Source: Taudactylus pleione (Eukaryota > Chordata > Amphibia > Anura > Myobatrachidae). From it: a stretch of DNA of 64,000 nucleotides. Position 1 is the stretch's first letter; the number at the start of each line of letters is the position of its first letter. The stretch spans positions 4,954,001 to 5,018,000 of the forward strand of contig JAUIMM010000702.1 in the NCBI GenBank assembly GCA_031769625.1, written 5' to 3'. The position numbers and the translations under genes were made by a program. The notes beneath the pieces were generated by a model that saw nothing but the letters and a program-made list of their open reading frames with translations, ran no database searches and had not been told where the DNA came from. Of this stretch, positions 1 to 11,564 are shown one piece after another.

Positions 1-290
1 CAACTATTTTCCACAGGTATTAGGATATGACACATTTACTGGTACATACTATATTGTAAATTGGTGCATGAGGGATCCTCCGTAACATCCTATCCTAACA
101 AGTGGGATTGATATATTGTAATATCCTTATATTGTGTTTATTTACAACTTATTTGGAATATTTATGCATGCTACTTTATCATCAATTTTATTCCACAGGC
201 ATTAGGTTTTGACACATTTATCTGTACATATTATATTGCAAGTTGGTGCATGAGGGATCCTCCGTGCAGGAGGGCACTCTATTTGTGTAT
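1..290. repeat. Two-unit tandem repeat, period about 183 bp
   Basis: A segment reading tccacaggYattagg, then gacacattta, then ttggtgcatgagggatcctc occurs at about 9-83 and again at about 192-266. The units have diverged by point changes. No coding sense is seen. Confidence 0.6.
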
Positions 291-675
291 TCATTTACAT
301 GATAAGTGTCAATCATTGTTCTGGCAACTCTTTGATCTACAACGATCTATAATTATATATGGTCACATTTATGTATATCTGAAATATCCTCTATGAACAG
401 ATTGACCTTTATCTTTCAATATTCGCCATCGTTTAGTATATTTTACTTTATGAGGATAAATTTCTCAAAAGTTTCTTCTTAGGCATACATCTGTCAACAG
501 GTACAGATAACATACATGTCATATGACATTTTTATATACTATATATCGTACGTCAACCTTACATTTTAGAAATATAACCAATAAATGTTAAATTTTAATT
601 ATTCTTTATTTTCAGTTATATCTTTTTGAGTGCCTCCAAGAAAGAGTCTTCTTTTTCTTCTTTTTCCCTCTAAAA
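291..675. other. AT-rich stretch with no recognisable feature
   Basis: AT-rich sequence. I see no exon, repeat end or RNA gene in it. Confidence 0.4.
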
Positions 676-1090
676 TCTGTCCAGGTTTCAACTGGACCCC
701 AACCACTCCTTTAGGCATCCCATACCAATTGCCACCCCTCTATGAAGTTTTCATCCAAATCTTTCCAGTGGAAAGCCCAGAACATGCTCCCTGGGTCAAA
801 GTTCTGCCCAGCGTACACCAACATGAGGTCCAACTGGGACCTCAACCCCCTAGTACGTCTTCTGGGATCCAATGTTACCACTCTGTGAAGTTTTCATCCA
901 AATCCATCCAGTGGAAGGCTCAGAACAAGCTCCCTGGGTCAAAGGGTCCCTGGTGTACGCTGGTTCTGCCCAGCGTACACCAACGGGAGGTCCGACTGGG
1001 ACCCTAACCCTCCTAAAATCTGGCCAGGTTCCAACTGGATCACATTGCATTGGTTTCATCCCAATCGATGCAGGGGTGCCCAAATTCATA
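676..1090. repeat. Dimeric repeat, period about 142 bp
   Basis: The motif gaagttttcatccaaatc, followed by ccagtggaa and gctccctgggtcaaag, occurs at about 744-802 and 886-944. Variants of ccagcgtacaccaacRKGAGG follow each copy. It is GC-richer than its surroundings. The open frames across it are short and unlike known proteins. Family not recognised. Confidence 0.55.
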
Positions 1091-1221
1091 ACCAGTAAAA
1101 CAAACAAACAGACCAATTAATTTTATATACAGTATAAGATAGTTTGTATATCCATATACTATAATATAGATCTAGCATTGTAATTTCAAAATGTTTTCAC
1201 ATTTTGATATATTCCTTAATA

Positions 1222-1425
1222 CAGTGGTTCTCAAACTCGGTCCTCAGGACCCCAAACAGTGCATGTTTTCCAGGTCTCCTCACAGAATCATGACTGAAAT
1301 AATTAGTTCCACCTGTGAAACTTTTAAAATGTGTCAGTAAGTAATAACTACACCTGTGCACCTGCTGGGTGACCTGCAAAACGTGACCTGTGTGGGGTCC
1401 CGAGGACCGAGTTTAAGAACCTGTG
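1222..1425. mobile_element. hAT-type MITE, copy 1 of 3
   Basis: Ends cagtggttctcaaactcggt and, inverted, accgagtttaagaacctgtg. It is flanked by ccttaata (1214-1221) and ccctaata (1426-1433), an 8-bp target duplication with one mismatch, which is the hAT hallmark. The other copies are at 22139-22342 and 26790-26993. Confidence 0.85.
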
Positions 1426-1654
1426 CCCTAATATATGCTTATGTATATTCAAGAAAAAAAGTTTTATTTTAATATCATGCCTTAAGCTAGGTTGATCATG
1501 GCATTTCGATATATATTTATATCCATAAAGAATATTTATTTTCATGATCCAAATTTTTTTTAAATCTATAAGATAAATAATAAGAGAGATATTCCTCTTC
1601 AAGAGATATTACCATGTAATTTTGTATTTTTAAATAATATATGATTCACAGTGA

Positions 1655-1822
1655 CTTTGGGTCAGATTCAGATGTAGCGGTAAATGCAAATACAGCAGGC
1701 GGTGTCTGTAGGGAATAGGCACCTCCTGCATGCATCTGTGATCCCAGTGCAGTGTCCAAACATTGGATATGTACGTAAACCACTAGGCTTACGTACATAC
1801 AGTATGTGAATCAGGCCCTATT
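1655..1822. mobile_element. Short MITE-like element with CAGATTCAGA / GAATCAGGCCC ends
   Basis: The left end gggtcagattcagatg and right end gtgaatcaggccct resemble the terminal motif of the Harbinger-type elements elsewhere in the window. Without a clear target duplication the call is tentative. Confidence 0.4.
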
Positions 1823-2201
1823 TTAATTATTAGATGTCTATATACAGTTATGTCAAATGTACATTAGTTACATATACACTAAATCAATATAAGTGTACAT
1901 TGAAGCTTGTATCTCTCTTGGGTTTATCTCAATTCCAGTTTGTTAAATGTGTGGATATTCTCCCTGCTTTTAGTGAGGTAATATATTATTGTCATCTTTG
2001 GCCACATTATTTTTACCTATATATTATATTTAATAATTAATGACTTTTTTAAAGATGAAGCATTTTAATCTATTCAGGTATTATTTGCTATTATGTTCTT
2101 TGCTGTTATATTTTTTTTACAGATATCAATTTAATACCTGGACTTTACCGAGTTCCTTTATTCGAAAAATGTAAGTATTAGGTTCCAGATTTTTTTCTTA
2201 A
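1823..2201. other. AT-rich stretch, no supported gene
   Basis: AT-rich sequence. A 48-bp segment at 2123-2170 is flanked by ttttttttacag and gtaagtatt and looks like an exon, but no protein match is recognised. Confidence 0.3.
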
Positions 2202-2215
2202 TATTGTCAGATAAT

Positions 2216-3250
2216 ACGAAAAACAAGAGGTATAAGTCAAAGAAACTTCAACCTAAAAAACTCTATAGTGGTTGACTCCAATAGCTTTGAAATACATCTA
2301 TTGAAACATAGCTTCTATTAATATCATCTAACCTATCTGAGTAAACGGACTCACGATGATGTCAAAGATTTTACAAAAGTATTGAAAAGAGTGAATAAAG
2401 AAATCCTGGTTAAAATAACCCAGATAAAGTAGGCGAAATCTAGAAAAAACATATAATAAACAATACAACAAGAAACATGTATTCGTAAAAAACACCAGGT
2501 TCGAGTGATGTTAGTTGTACCCAATAAATATCAATACGATCTTATAGTACCCTACTTGGGTTGTAATGGCAAGATAAAAGAATAGAACGATAAGGGGTTT
2601 CAGATTCAAAACCAGGCTCTGCTGCTCCTTTCACACTTCAATAAGTGGAGGAAAAGGAGTGAGAGATCTCCTAGTACTGTAACCACTAGGATAAGTAGTC
2701 AACAATGGTCCATCTTATAAACAAATCACTACTATTTGCTATTATTCCAAATGGTATTGGACAACAATAGAGTGAAATATAAGGTTGAGATGTGGGCCAC
2801 TGGGAAAGACAGATAAGTAATCATACAAATAAAACCTGAAATCAGGTAGGAGATATCTAATTTGGGGAATAGATAATCACTTTTTGGATATATCACAGCC
2901 AATTAGCATTGAAATGCTCTGATTACAAAATAAAGTAGGTAAAGAAATGTAAGTTAAAGATAAGTGGGTGCTAAATATTCTACAACCAGGCTCTGCTGTT
3001 CAGTCTCATGCACTGTTGCAGAGGAGGATTGAGAGATCTGCTGGTGTAGTAGTCCTGAGAAAATTACGTTAAGAGAGGTCCCCGTCATCAACCCCAATTT
3101 CTGCTGTTGGTTGTCATACCCAACGGGCCTTGGACAACAAATGAGAGAATCATCAGGTTGGTATGAGAACCTCTCAGAAAATAGATATATATTATTAAGT
3201 GAAATATGAAGTGAGATGTATCCCAAATGATTGATCACATAACAAAATAG
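2216..3250 (+). repeat. Left long inverted-repeat arm
   Basis: Pairs along nearly its full length with 4095-5137. The outer end aacaagaggtataagtc faces gacttatacctcttgtt, and the inner end gatcacataacaaaatag faces ctattttgttatgtgatc. Divergence is a few percent by eye. Confidence 0.8.
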
Positions 3251-3280
3251 CGGTATGCTCTATCAGGAGCTGTATCCCCC

Positions 3281-3320
3281 GTGATCCAGCTGATGAGGCG
3301 AAACGCGCGTCGGCACAGAT
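3281..3320 (+). ncRNA. Degenerate hammerhead ribozyme core
   Basis: The order is CTGATGA (3290-3296), GGC, GAAA (3300-3303), a self-complementary CGCGCG (3304-3309) and the cleavage triplet GTC (3309-3311). Minimal Penelope-type hammerheads have this order with a short palindromic stem III. Stem II is reduced to three bases and no good stem I pairs, so this copy is probably inactive. Confidence 0.45.
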
Positions 3321-4094
3321 CCAGGGTGTTCCAGTGACTGCGCAGTACGGGACACCCCAACACCAGGTTTTGTATCCATGGAACTTTTGTTTTAGACACC
3401 AACTTATTTCAACATGTCACTGTAAGATAGAGCATACCGCGGCAACCAGGATTAGCCTCTCACTGCCAATGCATAATTTGCTCTTGCAGACACAGCATGT
3501 TTGATATTGTGTAACAGCACAACATTATTCACTGACAAGCACACTATGGCAATTGGGATTACCCCTTCACTGCCAATGTGTGGTATGCTTGTGTGATATG
3601 CTCTTTCAGGTACAATTTGTACTGGTATTATGTAAACAATATGTTACTTATTATCAGCCATGAATGGTAATTGTATTACTTTTATCAGTCAATTTAAGTG
3701 ACTATTTCCTTTGTGGGATTTACCCCTTCACTGCTGCTACTTGCTTTTGGCGTTTAGGATTTACCCGCTTCTGTTTTTATTAGCAATTTATTATGCCAAT
3801 CGTATTGAACTTCCACTGTTTAGACCAGTCAATTGTTTATCTGGATTACCTTGTTTATACCAGCGGTAGACAGATGGTTGCTTTCAATTAAGATTAATAA
3901 TGAGACTCCTATCCAACGTATCACTCTATTTTGATGTATGATTTGACAAATACTTCTTTCATGCCATTTATCATGATTGGGTGCAAAGATTACATCCACT
4001 GTTGAGATATATCCCTTTGCTTTAAGATTTAGATCAGCCTTTGCCTTCATTATTTAACTGTACCAATACACTACATTTATGAGGCTTTCTCTCA

Positions 4095-5137
4095 CACTAT
4101 TTTGTTATGTGATCAGTTATTTCTGGATACATCTCACTTCATATTTCACTTAATAATATATATCTATTTTCTCGAGAGGTTCTCATACCAACCTGATGAT
4201 TCTCTCATTTGTTGTCCAAGGCCCGTTGGGTATGACAATCAACAGCAGAAATTGGGGTTGATGACGGGGACCTCTCTTGACTTAATTTTCACAGGACTAC
4301 TACACCAGCAGATCTCTCACTCCTCCTCCTCTGCAACAGTGCATGAGACTGAGCAGCAGAGCCTGGTTGTAGAATATTTAGCACCCACTTATCTTTAACT
4401 TACATTTCTTTACCTATTTTATTTTGTAATCAGAGCATGTCAATGCTAATTGACTGTGATATATCCAAAAAATGATTATCTATTCCCCAAATTGGATATC
4501 TCCTACCTGATATCAGGTTTTATTTTTATGATTACTTATCTGTCTTTCCAGTGGCCCGCATCTCAACCTTATATTTCACTCTATTGTTGTCCAATACCAT
4601 TTGGAATAATAGCAAATAGTAGTGATTTGTTTATAAGATGGACAATTGTTGACTACTTATCCTAGACATTACAGTACTAGGAGATCTCTCACTCCTTTTC
4701 CTCCACTTATTGAAGTGTGAAAGGAGCAGCAGAGAGCTGGTTTTTAATCTGAAACCCCTTATCGTTCTATTCTTTTATCTTGCCGGTACAACCCAAGTAG
4801 GGTACTATAAGATCGTATTGATATTTATTGCGTACAACTAACATCACTCGAACCTGGGTTTTTTTACGAATACATGTTTCATGTTGTATTGTTTATTATA
4901 TGTTTTTTCTAGATTTTGCCTACTTTATCTGAGTTATTTTAACCAGGATTTCTTTATTCACTCTTTTCAATACTTTTGTAAAATCTTTGACATCATCGTG
5001 AGTCCTTTTACTTTGATAGGTTAGATGATATTAATAGAAGCTATGTTTCAATAGATGTATTTCAAAGCTATTGGAGTGCACCACTATAGAGTTTCTTAGG
5101 TTGAAGTTTCTTTTGACTTATACCTCTTGTTTTACGT
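4095..5137 (-). repeat. Right long inverted-repeat arm
   Basis: Inverted copy of 2216-3250. A further 187 bp (5138-5324) without a partner, ending in a pyrimidine-rich run, separates it from the right target duplication. Confidence 0.8.
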
Positions 5138-5475
5138 AACCCCTGTATTACTCTAGGTAGCACCAGCACCCTGTATTACCAAAGATATTACAATACCGTT
5201 ATTTATTTCAGAGGTGGCTATAGCACTTTTGTTATTCTTTGTCTATGATAATCTGTTGAGGATCTGTGTGGTTAATTATTGCCCCCCACTTTTTCCCTGT
5301 CCCTTTTCTATTTTTATTGTCAGATAATGTAATTTGTATTTCTATTCTCCCATATTATTAAAATAGATCATGCTATGACGATAAAGTAGTTATCTTTCCC
5401 CATTCGGCAGTCACTATTGTAGGAAAAAAGTCCTGTTTTTTATATTTTCATCCTGTAATTTGTAGTTGTATGTCT

Positions 5476-6258
5476 TGGGGGAGATGTACTAAGCTCTGGG
5501 AAGTCATAAATTGGAGAGTGATAAACTAACAGCCACTCAGCTCCTAACTGTCATGTTACAGGCCTTGTTTGAAAAATGACAGTTAGGAGCTGAGTGGTTG
5601 GTAGTTTATCACATTCCAATTTATCACTTTCCAGAGCTTAGTGCCTGATTCAGACCCGGACACTAAGCCGCGATCGCTCTCTTGCCAAAAGAGGCCGGTT
5701 ATGCAAATTCCGCAATCGCACTGTGTGGCGTAAGGATGCCCTCTGTGTCTTATAGAGCGACGCAGTGAGCATACGCTGGTGTATAAAGACACCCACTTTC
5801 CTTTCTTAACACACGTCATCTCCAGTAAGTGTATGATTAATCGGTAACATCGAGAGCCATTGGAGCTGCACGCAGCACTTGAGGTAGACCCTACCCCACC
5901 GCAAGCACTGCAATCAGTGCTGACTGAAATACAACCAGGTGACGTGAACAATGATGCCTCCATGCTAATTATGCACGCCCATTAAATGCCGTTTTGATGC
6001 CCAGACATGCCTGCGTTCGCACCACCACTCCCCCATTCACAAGCACCTTCCCCTGTTACCACTCACAAATGGCACTATCTGTCACTCAAGGTAGCGCTCA
6101 GTCTTTGTGCTATGAGCGCACGATTCCCGATCGCAGTGACTGGCTCGCGCATGCTCACTGCGATGCATACGCATGCGCAGATGGGCGACAATCGCCCATA
6201 GCAAGCGATCACGGCTTAGCATCCGGGTCTGAATCAGGTCCTTAGTACATCTGCCCAA
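5476..6258. mobile_element. Palindromic MITE (host of a nested element)
   Basis: Left ggagatgtactaagctctgg and right cttagtacatctgccc form terminal inverted repeats. The interior is itself a palindrome around 5540-5625 (ctcagctcctaactgtcat against tgacagttaggagctgag). A 601-bp Harbinger-type element has inserted next to its right end. A related palindromic MITE is at 28941-29115. Confidence 0.65.
5641..6241. mobile_element. Harbinger-type non-autonomous element, 601 bp
   Basis: Ends gtgcctgattcagacccgg and, inverted, ccgggtctgaatcaggtcc, with a 3-bp duplication TTA (5638-5640, 6242-6244), as PIF/Harbinger elements make. The interior is CpG-richer with cgatcgc motifs. Same terminal family as several later elements. 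Confidence 0.75.
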
Positions 6259-8350
6259 TATCTATATTCTTATAGTTGTAAGCCTTTATTTTTCATTTCA
6301 TTCATTTAGTGTTAGATATTCATAATTCAAAATTAAGACGGACGTGATTATGATAATAAAAGTGAAGCCAACAGTATACTGATGGATTATTATTTAATAG
6401 TAAAGAGAAAAAAATAATATAAACGATAAGATGAACAAGAAATTAGAAAAAAAGGGGGAATATAGGTCTATAACCAGTGATCATAACTATACTCAAAATG
6501 GTTAAATTAATCAAAATAATCATCTATAATAATTGTAAGTGATAAATTACTAAAATGTGAGTGATTCAATATAAAATATGACTGTTCATATGAATTATTA
6601 ATAATTGTTAATGTGTCAGCTAATACATTTTGTATTGCTCATAAAGCTACATAGCATATTCATAAATTAATGGTTTTCCTACTATGCACATATACAGTAA
6701 TATGATTATTAGCATGTTAAATTACCTTTATATTGTAATATTTTAGATTAATACTCTTACGACTAAGTGATGAAGGGACTTATAATATAATATATTTTTA
6801 TGTGTCTTCCTATGACTACAGCTACAGGTGATATTCTAGTACATTGCCCATTCTGCGCATATAATATGACTTAATTGCTAATAGACTGTCATCATGGTAT
6901 CCTAATTTAATCTACCCTAAAACTTGGATGCAATAGGTTAAAATTATAACAGAAGTCTACAAGAATGCTGTATAAGTATTGCTTTCTCTGTAAGTAAGGC
7001 AATACAGTATACAAAATGTAACACTTATACAGCACTCTTGTAGACTTCTGTTATAAAATTAACCTAATGAACCTTAGATCGTTTTTAGGAGGAAAAAAGA
7101 AACTGTCATTGTTTGGGGGCACTCAATTGAAATACAGTATCAGACATAAAACATAATGTTTATTATATATCTATTAAAAATTATAACTGCCAAAATTCAC
7201 ACATCAGAGGCAGACCATAAAAAGAACCAGAAGTTTTAAAAAAAAGAATTTCACGCAAAGGGAAGCTGGTGAAATATACACAGGTGATTTAGCAAACATG
7301 TAATCATGATATAATATCCAGTAACATTTATGAAAATATCAAAATCACCGTATCATAACCAAACGGTAATCAAAATATACCACAAAAATATATATATAAA
7401 GGTGCAATGACCAATTGGTATATCAGCAGCCACGGTAATGGCGAATACCACATACAGTAGTCATAGCATAATAGTAGAGAAAATCCACTTCTGAGTGGTA
7501 TCTAACATAAGTCGGAAAATATCACTAATAAAAAACATCAAACCTATATTTCCTAATAATTAGATACATTCAATATGAGACACCAAATAGCCATGTGTAT
7601 GTATCCTGCTTCAGGTACCTCAAATAAGTAGTACAGAGAAGGTAGGCAGATTTAAATCCGAAAATAGACTATCCCCTTTACACAGGGTAGCAGCTGCTGC
7701 ATATAATTATAGCCAGTATTGAATGATATGTGAATGTACTGTCCGCTCACCAAGGGGTGAGAATAGGAATATTGAGCTTCTGCTGTTAGGTCAGATCAGA
7801 TAGAGGGACCTGGTCATAACATTGCAGGAACCTACTCGGACTCTAGTCTAATGAGAGTGCTCATAAATAGTGAAAGAGATACAGATACAGAAGTAAATAA
7901 ATAACACAGTATAAACTCAGGAACCTAAGCTGCTGCCACTCGTATACGTGAATGGTGAGAAGCTCAGTACTGTACACAGTGATCAGAAGTAAGAGGTTAT
8001 AAGCTGCATTAATAACTGCTACAAAAATACATAATTAGGCTTATCTGGTAATACACCGTTTGGGTCCAAAGGATCTTCTTGATACTGAAATAACTGTTGA
8101 TAATTAATATATGTAAATAAAAGGAAAACTCAAAATAGTGTAGTACTTTTAAAGTACTCAATTTCATTTTTAAAAGCAACTGCAATACTTTGGGTTTTCC
8201 TTTTTTTTAAATATCAACACCAACAAGATATTTCAGTATCAACCAGGCAGTGTTATATTACTGTTGATAGGCATTAGTTATATTATATATTTTTGTGGTA
8301 TGCACAATTATTACACTTATATATTTTTAACTGGTTATACAGTATGAAAT
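6259..8350. other. AT-rich stretch, one strong hairpin, no gene seen
   Basis: AT-rich throughout. Apart from the palindrome at 6944-7057 I see only short A runs and no coding frame worth reporting. Confidence 0.35.
6944..7057. repeat. Perfect-looking hairpin with arms of about 34 bp
   Basis: Left arm ataacagaagtctacaagaa continues tgctgtataagt. The right arm reads acttatacagca and then ctcttgtagacttctgttat. One mismatch interrupts the arms, with a loop of about 42 bp. Probably a small MITE or fold-back remnant. Confidence 0.6.
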
Positions 8351-8359
8351 ACTGTCCTC

Positions 8360-8870
8360 TAACAGTGGCAGGTCTAGGGGTGGGCAAGCGGGGTCGACGC
8401 CCGGGGCTCTTTGGCCTGGGGGCGCATCTGCAGTCACTCCACCAACAAGGTCTAATCTTACAGCTAGTGGCAGCCTGGGCCGGGGGGCAGGGTGCACTGG
8501 TGTCACAAGGGAGGTGCAGTCCGCACCTGGGTGTCACCCGCCTAGGGGTGACACCAAGGTGCAGACTCCCCCTCACTGACAGGAGCTGGGTGCTCCACTG
8601 TAGCATTAAGTGCAGCACTCGGCTCCTGACACTGAAGGAGCCAGCTGGCACTCCACACAGGGACCTCCTGCACCTTCCCCCCTTCCCTCCCAAGTAATAG
8701 GCATGGGGGTTCGGGCCGCAAGGCTACGCCATTCTCACGTTGTCATGACACTTTTTTGGCAGCGTGCGGCAGTGCCCCACGCACAGCGTCCCTCCCCACA
8801 CTGGGTGACACCATGGGGAGGGATGTCACTGGCAGGGTGCCACATGCCCCCTGGACACTACACTTTTACA
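8360..8870. repeat. GC-rich repeat fragment of unknown family
   Basis: GC content rises sharply over an AT-rich background. Short inverted motifs are present (cctaggggtgacacc against ggtgtcacc). Frames are open on both strands only because stops are rare in GC-rich DNA; no protein family is recognised. Confidence 0.35.
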
Positions 8871-8884
8871 GTTTGTATCCTTTT

Positions 8885-9108
8885 AGGTTTAAGGGTAGCA
8901 TTCAGGACTAGGCACTAGGGGGAGGCTTAGGGTTAGGCACTAAGGGGGGGATGGTTAGGTTTAGGGTGTGAGGAAGGGGAGGTTAGGTTTAGGCACTTGG
9001 AGGGTAGGATATGTCTCAGTACCGGGGAGGGTTAGGGGTTAGTGTTAGGGTAGGATTCTGACTGTCGGGATGCCGCTGTCGGCATTCCGACCGCTGGGAT
9101 CCCATACA
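8885..9108. mobile_element. TTAGGG-like-core MITE, copy 1 (partial)
   Basis: Repeated ggttaggtttaggcac blocks are followed by gtcgggatgccgctgtcggc and a GGGATCCCATAC right end. The left end is not recognisable. Related copies occur at 19985, 25296, 27396, 28430, 31905, 44700 and 59329. Confidence 0.6.
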
Positions 9109-9364
9109 TAACCCACTGATACACCTCCATGAGGAGGACTGCAGTGGGGAGCAGTTGGTGTAAGAATTAAAGTACAGTAAGCACCTATTCATGTTAAATA
9201 TATTAAAAAGTTAAAATACAATCCAAAATAGTAAAAGAAAGCATTTCTTTTGTAAATACATATATACAGTAGATGCTGCTATCTTTACCACTTTACAAAA
9301 AATGGTTATTTCGGGGCAAAGTTGTGTGGAGTAACCTGAAGAAATAAAGTTATTTTCTATCTCT

Positions 9365-10275
9365 ATGTATCACCCACTCCCTACCCAGTAACCCACTGCT
9401 TCCCCTAGTCACCCAGGGACTACCCAGTCACCTACTGCCTCTCCCTGTCTGCCTCTACCCTATCACCCATTGCCTTTCCCTGCTTCTTTCACCGTCACCC
9501 TCTTCCTTCTGCTGTCACCAGATGCCTTATGCTTTCACCCACTGCCTCTCCTTGTCTCCCTCTACCTTCCTCTGTCACCCACTGCCTCTCCCTGTCACCC
9601 TCCGTATCTTCCTGTCACCCACTGAAAACCCAGTCAACCACTGCCTCTCCCTGTCTGCTTCACACGTCACCCTGTGCCTCTCCCTGCCACCTTCTATGTC
9701 ACCCTCTGCCTTCTGCTGTCACCCACTGCCTCTCCCTGTCACCCTCCATATCTTCCTGTCACCCACTGAAAACCCAGTCAACCACTGCCTCTCCCTGTCT
9801 GCTTCACACATCACCCTGTGCCTCTCCCTGCCACCTTCTATGTCACCCTCTGCCTTCTGCTGTCACCCACTGCCTCTCCCTGTCTACCTCTGCCATCCGA
9901 TGTCACTCTCTACCTCTGCATCTTCCTGTCAGCCAATGCCTCTCCCTGCCACCTTCGGTCACCCTCTGCTTTCTGCTGTCACCCACTGCCTTATGTTGTC
10001 ACCCATGCCTCTCCCTGCCACCTGCTCCCTATCACTCTCTACCTCTCCATAGGGCAGGTCCCCTAGATTGATGAACAAGGGGCATGTCATTGAACCCCCA
10101 CTGCCTCTCCCTGACTCTCTCCTATCACCCAATGCCTCTCCCTGCCACCTTCTCGCTGTCACCCACTGCTTTATGTTGTCACCCATGCCTATCCCTGCCA
10201 CCTTCTCCTTGTCACTCTCTACCTCTCCATAGGGCATGTCCCCTAGAGTTATGAACAAGGAGCATATCATGAAAC
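9365..10275. repeat. Pyrimidine-rich minisatellite (cactgcctctccctgtcac)
   Basis: Irregular tandem copies of a 20-25-bp motif ctgtcacccactgcctctcc. A higher-order duplication of about 144 bp lies at about 9575-9718 and 9719-9862, and a second one covers ctctccatagggcaKgtccc at about 10040 and 10220. The Ser/Pro/Cys/Leu-rich frames are repeat artefacts. Confidence 0.8.
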
Positions 10276-10967
10276 CATACCCCCTTTTCGAGAGCATGCA
10301 TGCCTTGGGCGAGCGCAAGAGAGTCCTCTTTAGTTTAATTTTTTTTTTTTTTTTTGGGGGGGGTTCCAGTTCTTTATGAGCTCCACAAGATCTGGAACCA
10401 GCCCTGTCCTCTAGTAATGTGCAATTACTGTCTCTACTTTGTATAATTTTATGCTTATGTATATTTTTTTGCAGATAACTGAAATGAAATAGGCCCACTT
10501 GTTCGGACTTGAAAAGCTAGGAAGACGTGGAGTAAATGTTTTTTTAATTATTACTTAATTACTTAAAAAGGTAACACATGCTGAATGATTGCTCTAACTT
10601 TCTGTGATAAGTGGGAGACATGGTCTACTAGGACTGACATGACGTTGACAGATTGTGATTTGAGGAGATCCAGTGTGCGGTTTAATTTGTCTCAATTGTC
10701 CAACCAAGAATATTGGGCGGTATACATTAAAATGCATCACAGAAAGTATTATTGTATTGGTGATTAAAAATGTTCTATATTACCTGTTCTCAATATAAAA
10801 TGTTTTTTTATGTTTGTACTGTATATCCAATGTACAATAAATCAGTTATACAACTTTCTTGCAAATCATCGTGTTGTCTAAATACATTTTCTGGAGACAT
10901 AGAGCCTGATTCTGAGTTGCACACAGGTCTGTATGCATCTAATATGAGTGGAAGGCTTGTGATCTAT
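10276..10967. other. Mostly featureless; poly-T followed by poly-G at about 10340
   Basis: Contains a T run joined to a G run (about 10337-10367). No gene, RNA or clear element end is seen. Confidence 0.3.
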
Positions 10968-11564
10968 GGATCTGATTCAGACCTGCTCGCTAGATGAGAT
11001 CGCTCACACCCAGCGTATGCAAATTCGGATAAGGGACGGCATGACAGGTGCTCGCTCGAAAAGGCATAAGCACGCCACCACTTTGTTTTGGCAGGTGATC
11101 ACTTTGTCTCTATAGACACCCTTTAGCTTATGAAGAGACACCCACTAGCACACGTCATCTCCAGGAAGTGTATTAAAACATTGGTACGTCGAGGACAATC
11201 GGAAGCGATCGCAGCGCTTGTGGTTGCCTTACCCTACCGCAAGCACTGCGAGGACTTCACTGTAAAAAACAGCCATGTGATGTGTACTATGACGCTGGCT
11301 GTTATTTATGCACGCCTATGCAACGGCGTTGAAACACTCAGGCACACCTGCGTTCGCACCTCCACTCCCTCGTTATTAGAGTCCTGCCCCTGTAACCACC
11401 CACAAACGGCCTCTCCTGTCACTCATTACACTGGGCTGTCTTTGCAGGGTGAGCGAGCGGATTCCAATTGCTCTGAGTAGTTTGCGCATGCACAGAACGA
11501 AGTGTACGCATGCGCGGTTGCTAACCATCGGCCGCGAACGAGCGAGCGGCTCTGAATGAGCTCC
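10968..11564. mobile_element. Harbinger-type non-autonomous element
   Basis: Left ggatctgattcagacctgct and right gcggctctgaatgagctcc are diverged inverted ends of the family at 5641-6241. The interior shares motifs with it (cacacgtcatctccaggaagtg, gcacctgcgttcgcacc). Target duplication not clear. Confidence 0.65.

Larger units (their letters stand above)
2216..5324. mobile_element. 3.1-kb inverted-repeat retroelement with hammerhead-like core, probably Penelope-like and non-autonomous
   Basis: Two arms of about 1 kb (about 2216-3250 and 4095-5137) are inverted copies of each other, with a spacer of about 845 bp. Each arm holds two diverged subunits sharing an agatctctcactcct motif. The spacer begins with a hammerhead-like core. 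The whole interval is bounded by an identical 14-bp direct repeat, tattgtcagataat (2202-2215 and 5325-5338), longer than a DNA-transposon duplication and typical of target-primed insertion. Penelope-like elements are known to carry hammerhead motifs and inverted or tandem terminal repeats, hence the call. No reverse transcriptase or GIY-YIG frame is present. The arm frames of 94-98 residues are paired copies of the same sequence, not recognised proteins. Confidence 0.55.

Noticed and set aside
2123..2170. A 48-bp exon-like segment between ttttttttacag and gtaagtatt
   Set aside because: Good splice sites, but neither open frame matches a protein I recognise and no partner exon is nearby.
2954..4398. 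Paired 94- and 98-residue frames with ERFSYQPDDSLICC
   Set aside because: They are the same sequence in the two inverted arms of one element; no known protein family and no start signal.
8283..8918. Overlapping frames of 102-136 residues on both strands
   Set aside because: GC-rich repeat DNA; no domain, no splice context, and opposite-strand frames equally open.
9522..10071. Ser/Pro/Leu-rich frames of 176-180 residues
   Set aside because: Produced by the pyrimidine-rich minisatellite; overlapping open frames with equal quality show there is no selection.
9365..10275. CRISPR-like or regularly spaced repeat array
   Set aside because: Units vary in length and there are no unique spacers; the organism is a vertebrate.
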